Shown piece by piece: positions 58,209 to 64,000 of a stretch of DNA of 64,000 nt. The DNA is taken from positions 66,724,336 through 66,788,335 of the forward strand of contig NC_081183.1 in NCBI RefSeq assembly GCF_029867415.1, read 5' to 3'. The position numbers and the translations under genes are program-made. The notes beneath the pieces were generated by a model that saw nothing but the letters and a program-made list of their open reading frames with translations, searched no databases and was not told the origin of the DNA. The DNA comes from Vicia villosa. Taxonomy: Eukaryota > Streptophyta > Magnoliopsida > Fabales > Fabaceae. How positions within the stretch are numbered: position 1 is the first letter of the stretch; every line of letters starts with the position of its first letter.

Positions 58209-59721
58209 TTACCTTGGATTTGAAGGGCGTGAGGATACGCAGTTCTCACGTTTTTTCGGATCGAAGCGTTATTAAATAATGGAAGACCCCTTGAATTTGC
58301 CTTGTACCTAGTAGTGAAGAAAGGAATTGCCTTGCTAACGCCAGAGACTTACATAGCGAGGACCTGCAGTTTTGCTGTGCAGAAGGATATTACCTTGATA
58401 TGGTGCTAGCAAGGGTTTGCAGTTCATAGGTAACCCACTTACTATAGCCCTAGTAGGTCGTCGCGGTCGGTATACCCATTCCCTATCGTAGTTTGAGTAA
58501 GCTCGTGGTAGGGCCCACTTACTATAGTTCTAGTAAGTCGTCGTGGTCAGCCGTACCTGCTTGCTATCGTAGTTGGAACAAGTTTATGGTGTGGCCCACT
58601 TACTAGCTCTAGTAAGTCGTCGCGGGCGGCCATACCTCCTTGTTATCGTAGTTGGAGTGAGTAGATGGTATGACCCACTTACTATCGAGCTAGTAAGTCG
58701 TCGCGGGCGGTCATATCTACTCACTATCGTAGTTGGAAACAAGTTTGTGGTGTGGCCCACTTACTAGCTCTAGTAAGTCGTCGCAGCGGCCATACCTCCT
58801 TGCTATCGTAGTTGGAGTGAGTATATGGTATGACCCACTTACTATCGAGTTAGTAAGTCGTCGCGGGCGGTCATATCTACTCACTATCGTAGTTGGAAAC
58901 AAGTTTGTGGTGTGGCCCACTTACTAGCTCTAGTAAGTCGTCGCGGGCGGCCATACCTCCTTGCTATCGTAGTTGGGGTGAGTAGATGGTATGACCCACT
59001 TGCTACCGAGCTAGTAAGTCATCGTGGGCGGTCATATCTACTCACTATCGTGGCTTGATTGATCCCAAAAGGGCCACTTGCTATCATTCTAGCAAGCTGG
59101 TGGGACCTTCTCGTCCTTTGGACAAGTTTTACCTGTATAGATGATTGTTTTGCACATGCGTATGCTTATGATTTTGTTGTAGGCGCATGAATGTTGTATG
59201 TCAATGTTGTGTGTATTGATGTTTATGCAAGTGAATATGTATGTATGATGACTTTGATGTTTTATCTCTTTGTCACCCATTGGATTTGTTTAACCCTTTC
59301 GAGCAGTTTTGTGAATCTCAGTTCGGATCGTCCAGGGTTGGTCCACTGGGACATCCCTGGTAGGAGAGATTGTGGTGTTTCAGAATGATCACAGCGTGAG
59401 GCGTATATTTCCTGCCGAAGATGTCGTGGTTTCATTTCCTTTACTTTTTTGTTCAGCAGTTTGTAAGTTTCTCATTTTAAGTTCAATGTTTAAAGTTTAT
59501 GACAAATAAAGTATTCTTTGCACATGGTATTGAAATTGATGAGAAGGCACAGTATGAAAGAGAAGAAAGCTTTTATTAATGTTGCCTTGAATTGGCGAAT
59601 GTACAAAAGGTGCAAAAATGGAAAATGACAAATAGAAATGATATTAATACTGTTGTTGCTCTTTTGCTATCGAGGGCCCCAGTAATCCTTTGACTTCGGA
59701 AGTTGATGATTGTACGACTCC
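58209..59721 (-). other. Element D 3' non-coding region
   Basis: Between integrase stop and PPT. It contains the 80-bp tandem array (58434-59100); the rest shows no coding potential. Confidence 0.7.
58434..59100. repeat. ~80-bp tandem array with 161-bp dimeric order
   Basis: Units start at CCCACTTACTA: 58434, 58513, 58595, 58674, 58756, 58834, 58916, 58995 and a weaker one at 59073. Spacings of 79 and 82 bp alternate. Each unit has the inverted repeat ACTTACTA...TAGTAAGT followed by CGTCGCGGGCGG and CTATCGTAGTTGG. Confidence 0.92.
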
Positions 59722-62220
59722 TTATCCTTTACGAATTGTCTTGGATTCATGGCTTAGGATCTTGCCTTTGCTAGGCATAGTACTTTTTACCGCATCTGAG
59801 TTGATTGGATGTGGTAGCTCGTCCCCATCCGTGGTAGTGAGGACGAGTGCTTCTCCTGAGAACACCGTTTTTATGACATATGGACCTTCGTAGTTAGGTG
59901 TCCACTTTCCGCGGGCGTCGAGTCGAGGTAGTAAGATTTTCTTGAGGATGAGATCTCCTTCTTTGTACGTTCGAGGGCAGACCTTTTTATCGAACGCCCT
60001 TTTCATCCTTTTCTGGTAGAGTTGCCCGTGACACAAAGCTGTCAGTCGCTTTTCTTCAATGAGATTAAGCTGATCAAAACGAGTTTTTACCCATCCCGAT
60101 TCTTCTAACTTTGTGTTGGCGAGGACTCTTAATGACGGAATCTCTACCTCGATAGGAATGATTGCTTCCATACCATAAACCAAAGAGAAAGGGGTTGCCC
60201 CTGTAGACGTGCGTACCGAGGTTCTGTAACCGTGTAGGGCGAAGGGAAGCATTTCGTGCCAATCCTTGTATGTTTTCACCATCTTTTGTATTATCTTTTT
60301 GATGTTCTTATTCGCAGCTTCGACAGCGCCATTCATCTTAGGCCTGTATGGTGAAGAATTGTGGTGTTCAATCTTGAACTCCTCGCACAGCTCCCTCATC
60401 ATGTTGTTGTTTAAGTTCGACCCATTGTCGGTGATGATCCTATTTGGAACCCCATACCGGCATATGATGTTATATTTGATGAACCGGGTAACCACTTGTC
60501 TTGTCACGTTGGTGTAGGAAGCAGCTTCGACCCATTTGGTGAAGTAGTCGATGGCAACCAATATGAATCGGTGTCCATTAGAGGCTTTGGGTTCGATCAT
60601 CCCTATCATATCAATCCCCCACATTGCAAACGGCCATGGCGAACTCAGTACGTTCAGCGGATTCGGCGGTACGTGTACTTTGTCAGCGTATATTTGGCAT
60701 TTGTGACATGTTCTTGCGTATTGGAAACGGTCGGCCTCCATTGTTAGCCAGTAATACCCTGCTCGTAATAATTTTATCGCCATTGAGTGTCCATTTGCAT
60801 GGGTTCCGAAGGTCCCTTCGTGTACTTCTCTGATAATCTCCTTGGCCTCGTTTTTATCTACACATCTTAGTAACACCGAGTCATAATTCCGCTTGTACAG
60901 GATGTTTCCGCTTAGGAAGAACTTGGATGCCAACTTCCTTAGTGTATTTTTGTCAATTGTAGAGGCGTTCTCTGGGTATTCTTGTTTTTCCAAGTACCTC
61001 TTGATATCATGATACCAGGGTTTGTCATCCGGTTGCTCCTCGATTGTGAGACAATAAGCAGGCTCATCAAAGTGTCTAACCGTTATCCAAGGTTCGTGGT
61101 TTGGCCACGTCACTTTGAACATGGAGGAAAGTGTCGCCAACGCATCAGCCATTTGATTTTCTTCCCTCGGGATATGAGTAAAAGTGATGGTCTCAAACTC
61201 GGCCATTAACTCCAGTATGAGGTCTCGATATGGGATTAGCTTCGCATCTCGAGTATCCCATTCTTTATTGACTTGGTGGATTACTAGTGTTGAATCCCCA
61301 TACACCTCGAGTAGTTTGATCCTTAGATCAATTGCAGCTTCTAACCCCAATATGCACGCTTCGTATTCTGCAATATTGTTGGTGCAGTCGAAACATAGTC
61401 TTGCAGTGAAGGGTATGTGCCTATTGTCAGGAGATGTCAAGACTGCCCCTATACCATGTCCTAGTGCATTTGAGGCCCCATCGAACATAAGTGTCCATAT
61501 TGCCCCTGGTTTGGGTCCTTCATCGGGTCCTGGTATTTCGTAGTCTCTTACCAACATAATATCCTCATCGGGGAAGTCGAACTTCATAGACTGGTATTCT
61601 TCGATGGGTTGGTGAGCTAGATGTTCTGCCAGTACACTCCCTTTTATCGCCTTTTGAGTGACGTATTGAATGTCATATTCTGACAGTAACATTTGCCATC
61701 TGGCGATCCTTCCTGTGAGAGCCTGCTTTTCGAACACGTATTTCAAAGGATCCATCCTCGATATTAACCATGTGGAATGGTTCAGCATATATTGCCGTAG
61801 ACGTTTGGAGGCCCATGCTAGGGCACAACATGTCTTTTCCAATGGTGAATACCGAGATTCGCAATCCGTGAATTTCTTGCTAAGGTAGTAAATAGCGTGC
61901 TCTTTTCTGCCTGTTTCATCTTGTTGCCCCAGTACGCATCCCATAATCCTTTCGATGACTGTGAGGTACATGATCAGCGGTCTTCCCGATACGGGAGGTA
62001 CGAGTATCGGTGGTTCATGTAGGTAACTTTTTATGGTTTCGAAAGCTACCTTACAATCATCATTCCACTTGATTGGCTGATCTTTCCTTAGTAATTTGAA
62101 TATGGGTTCACACGTAGCTGTTAGATGTGAGATGAACCTTGAGATGTAGTTTAAACAACCCAAGAAACCACGAACCTCTTTTTCTGTTATTGGAACGGGC
62201 ATTTCTTGTATAGCTTTCAC
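59722..62220 (-). CDS. pol: Element D pol 3' half: RT end, RNase H, aRNase H, integrase
   Basis: An uninterrupted frame of 832 codons; the printed start is only the first Met after an in-frame stop at 62245. In order: RT thumb (VRGFLGCLNYISRF, ~18-31), RNase H (CVLGQQDETGRKEHAIYYLS, ~95-115), aRNase H (~240-370: MFDGASNALGHG, NNIAEYEACILGLEAA, VYGDSTLVIHQ, ENQMADALATLS), integrase with HHCC finger (HANGHSMAIKLLRAG to CHKCQIYAD), DDE residues in GIDMIGMIEPK, ITDNGSNLN and MNGAVEAANK. The double RNase H is a Tat-lineage feature. All catalytic residues are present, so the frame has changed little since insertion. Confidence 0.93.
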   Translation of the reverse strand: MKAIQEMPVPITEKEVRGFLGCLNYISRFISHLTATCEPIFKLLRKDQPIKWNDDCKVAFETIKSYLHEPPILVPPVSGRPLIMYLTVIERIMGCVLGQQDETGRKEHAIYYLSKKFTDCESRYSPLEKTCCALAWASKRLRQYMLNHSTWLISRMDPLKYVFEKQALTGRIARWQMLLSEYDIQYVTQKAIKGSVLAEHLAHQPIEEYQSMKFDFPDEDIMLVRDYEIPGPDEGPKPGAIWTLMFDGASNALGHGIGAVLTSPDNRHIPFTARLCFDCTNNIAEYEACILGLEAAIDLRIKLLEVYGDSTLVIHQVNKEWDTRDAKLIPYRDLILELMAEFETITFTHIPREENQMADALATLSSMFKVTWPNHEPWITVRHFDEPAYCLTIEEQPDDKPWYHDIKRYLEKQEYPENASTIDKNTLRKLASKFFLSGNILYKRNYDSVLLRCVDKNEAKEIIREVHEGTFGTHANGHSMAIKLLRAGYYWLTMEADRFQYARTCHKCQIYADKVHVPPNPLNVLSSPWPFAMWGIDMIGMIEPKASNGHRFILVAIDYFTKWVEAASYTNVTRQVVTRFIKYNIICRYGVPNRIITDNGSNLNNNMMRELCEEFKIEHHNSSPYRPKMNGAVEAANKNIKKIIQKMVKTYKDWHEMLPFALHGYRTSVRTSTGATPFSLVYGMEAIIPIEVEIPSLRVLANTKLEESGWVKTRFDQLNLIEEKRLTALCHGQLYQKRMKRAFDKKVCPRTYKEGDLILKKILLPRLDARGKWTPNYEGPYVIKTVFSGEALVLTTTDGDELPHPINSDAVKSTMPSKGKILSHESKTIRKG

Positions 62221-62244
62221 TTTGTCGGGATCTACCTCTATGCC

Positions 62245-63240
62245 TCATTGGCTTACGATGAATCCTAACATCTTTCCTGACCTCACGCCAAATGTACACT
62301 TGTTCGGATTCAACCTCAGCTTGAACTTCTTTAAGCGTTCGAACAGCTTTCCTAAGTGCATAACATGTTCCTCTTCAGTACAGGACTTAGCGATCATGTC
62401 ATCCACATAAACCTCGACTTCCTTGTGAATCATGTCATGGAATAGTGTGACCATGGCTTGTTGATACGTTGCCCCTGCATTTCGTTACCCAAAAGGCATT
62501 ACCTTGTAGTAGAAGGTGCCCTAAGATGTCATGAAGGTTGTTTTCTCCATGTCTTCGGGAGCCATTTTGATCTGATTATACCCAGAGAACCCATCCATGA
62601 AGTAGAACACTGAAGCTTGTGCCGTATTTTCCACCAGTATATCTATGTGGGGTAGTGGAAAGTCGTCTTTCGGACTTGCTTTGTTTAGATCCCTATAATC
62701 CACGCACATGCATACCTTCCCGTCTTTCTTAGGAATTGGCACTATGTTGGCAATCCATGGTGGATAGTCAACCACGGCAAGAAACCCTGCGTCGAATTGT
62801 TTGAGTACCTCTTCCCTGATTTTGTTATCCATGTCAGGTCGAACTCTTCTGCGCTTTTGTCTGACGGGTGCACAACCTTCTTTGAGCGGTAACTTGTGCA
62901 CAATGATGTCTGTATCCAACCCTGGCATGTCACGATATGACCAAGCGAATATTTCTGCGTAGTCGTGGAGAAGTTTGACCAGCGTTGCTTTTACGTCCTC
63001 ATTCAGCGTTGCCCCAATCTTGATTTCTTTAGGCTCTTTGTCTGTACCCAAGTTTATGATTTCAATGGCTTCTCGAGGAGGGAGCACGCTTTTGGATTCT
63101 TTGTCCATTAGCCTCAATAGTTCTTCCGAAAGTTCATCGTCTTCCTCATCCCCTTCCTCGGACTGATTAGCGAGAGCCTCGAGTTTATATTGAGTTTCAG
63201 CAGTATTATTATCGGTAGTGTCAGAAAAAGATCTGCACAT
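62245..63240 (-). pseudogene. pol: Element D RT N-terminal and catalytic part
   Basis: Same frame as the downstream pol. Starts after the intron acceptor; a linker (acidic EEGDEEDDELSEELLRL), then RT: PVRQKRRRVRPDM, GFLAVVDYPPWIANIVPI, MCVDYRDLNKASPKDDFPLP, FYFMDGFSGYNQIKMAPED, and the YVDDMIAKS box. Three in-frame stops interrupt it: 62521-62523 (TAG), about 62488 (TAA) and 62245-62247 (TGA). No frameshift is needed. Confidence 0.88.
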
Positions 63241-63560
63241 GTTTTATGTTTTGTTTTTAGTATGCAGATATGGTTGTGCTTTTTTTATGCAAGAAAGTTA
63301 TTTGTCATTTTGAGAAAGTAAATGCAAGAAAGAGACAATGTTTTCAATACCAAATGCAAACGATAATTTTATTAATAAACTCAAACTTTGAAAATAAATG
63401 GGGCCCTTACAAACCAACTCTATGCTTCGGGCGAGGCATGAGCGACATTGTTTTTCTTTATTGAAGGGAAATAAAACACACGACAAAAAGCAAATTACTT
63501 TGAAATAGAAACTATCTCCGGTATCTCCAGGCTTGTCCAATTTTGGAGCTGCTCTCCTGG
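63241..63560 (-). other. Ogre intron region of element D
   Basis: Non-coding on the minus strand between the protease-side frame (stop at 63561) and the RT frame, ending in ACATGTGCAG at about 63232-63241. It is homologous to 52913-53231 of element C. Confidence 0.65.
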
Positions 63561-64000
63561 TCAGATCATTCGGATGAAATTGGATGTACCCTCCTTAGGG
63601 TCCATACTAGATATCATAGATACATGTTCATATTCGCCTGTAACAAAAGTTTGCATGATCGGGGGGAATCGTTGTTCCTCCTTCGCAGCTCTCTTTGTTA
63701 GTTGATATCCTAGCCCTAAACGATCCTTCTTCTCTTGGATTTCTGGTACTTTGCCCCAGCCTTCCATATTTAAGTCTTGCAGGTCTCTCCAGGATGTTAC
63801 CGCCCTTCGTATCTTCTCTACCGGTAGTGTGACAGCAGTTGCAATCTCTAGCGCTTGGAACGCAGTTTTTAATGCCCCTTCTCCAGCCTCGATGTATCGG
63901 TACAAATCCAGATTACTAACAAATATGTCCTCCTCCCCATTGACAGTCACTATAGAGTTTCCATCCACGAATTTTATCTTCTGATGAAGGGTGGAGGTAA
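63561..64000 (-). CDS. Element D gag-pro C-terminal linker (partial)
   Basis: At least 135 codons, continuing out of the window. It contains EGWGKVPEIQEKKDRLGLGYQ-like sequence (20 residues of it visible as GWGKVPEIQEKKDRLGLGY), typical of the end of the Ogre gag-pro ORF before the intron. No enzyme motif is in this part. Confidence 0.8.
   Translation of the reverse strand, partial: TSTLHQKIKFVDGNSIVTVNGEEDIFVSNLDLYRYIEAGEGALKTAFQALEIATAVTLPVEKIRRAVTSWRDLQDLNMEGWGKVPEIQEKKDRLGLGYQLTKRAAKEEQRFPPIMQTFVTGEYEHVSMISSMDPKEGTSNFIRMI

Larger units (their letters stand above)
55208..64000 (-). mobile_element. Ogre/Tat element D (3' half), inserted in element C
   Basis: On the minus strand: end of protease, intron, RT, RNase H, aRNase H, integrase, a 3' region with a tandem array, PPT, and 3' LTR 55208-58193. 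The 5' part lies right of the window. The 5 bp before the insertion are CTCAC; the matching TSD should be found outside. Better preserved than C, hence probably younger, as required by its position inside C. Confidence 0.92.

Noticed and set aside
58573..58927. Small frames of 64-67 codons within the 80-bp array
   Set aside because: They are translations of the tandem repeat and repeat themselves; no protein-like composition.

Overview
The window is repeat-only plant nuclear DNA. Very long Ogre/Tat LTRs, Ogre elements with an ORF1 and dual RNase H, SIRE-type copia and Tekay-type gypsy elements, a Cassandra TRIM and a two-gene MULE together suggest a large-genome legume, probably tribe Fabeae (pea, vetch or lentil group). 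That assignment is inferred from element families; I found no host gene. Almost every base belongs to a transposable element, and several junctions can be set to the base from target-site duplications (TSDs).

Left block (1-13462): an Ogre-type element (here A, + strand) that carries only a gag remnant and no pol. Its leader is interrupted by a reverse-strand Ogre-type solo LTR (1429-6216, TSD CATTG), which is itself interrupted by a copia-type solo LTR (3124-4259, TSD GGAAT). A lies in the 3' internal part of another gypsy-type element (B), whose remnants flank the next block (13463-14225 and 37767-38990).

Central block (14226-37756): a five-level nest. Element B contains a MULE (TSD GATGATTATG, ~255-bp terminal inverted repeats). 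The MULE has a decayed MuDR-type transposase on the - strand and a plant-mobile-domain (PMD) gene with visible introns on the + strand. The PMD gene is split by a Tekay-type chromovirus (18064-36046, - strand), which is split by a SIRE-type copia element (22992-32405, - strand, TSD TTGTT, LTRs ~0.7% different), which contains a Cassandra TRIM (24571-25389, + strand, TSD GTCGA) with a 5S-rRNA-like domain in each LTR. LTR divergence falls from Tekay (~3% in a sample) to SIRE (~0.7%), as the nesting order requires.

Right block (40077-64000): an Ogre element (C, + strand) with a 6.1-kb 5' LTR, PBS, ORF1, decayed gag-pro, the Ogre intron and RT-RNase H-aRNase H. A second Ogre/Tat element (D, - strand) interrupts it at the start of its integrase. 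D contributes a 3.0-kb 3' LTR, an ~80-bp tandem array with 161-bp dimeric order, a long open RNaseH-aRNaseH-integrase frame and the intron-containing pro/RT junction.

Functionally these are replication and integration modules of mobile elements. Most frames have stops or frameshifts; the best preserved are the SIRE gag and pol and the D pol 3' half. The less expected signals are the paired GTCGACC palindromes in the SIRE LTRs, tRNA-like A/B-box modules with T-runs in Ogre LTRs, a PBS mimic inside Ogre U5, and GTCGCC palindromes shared by the MULE termini and its central promoter region.
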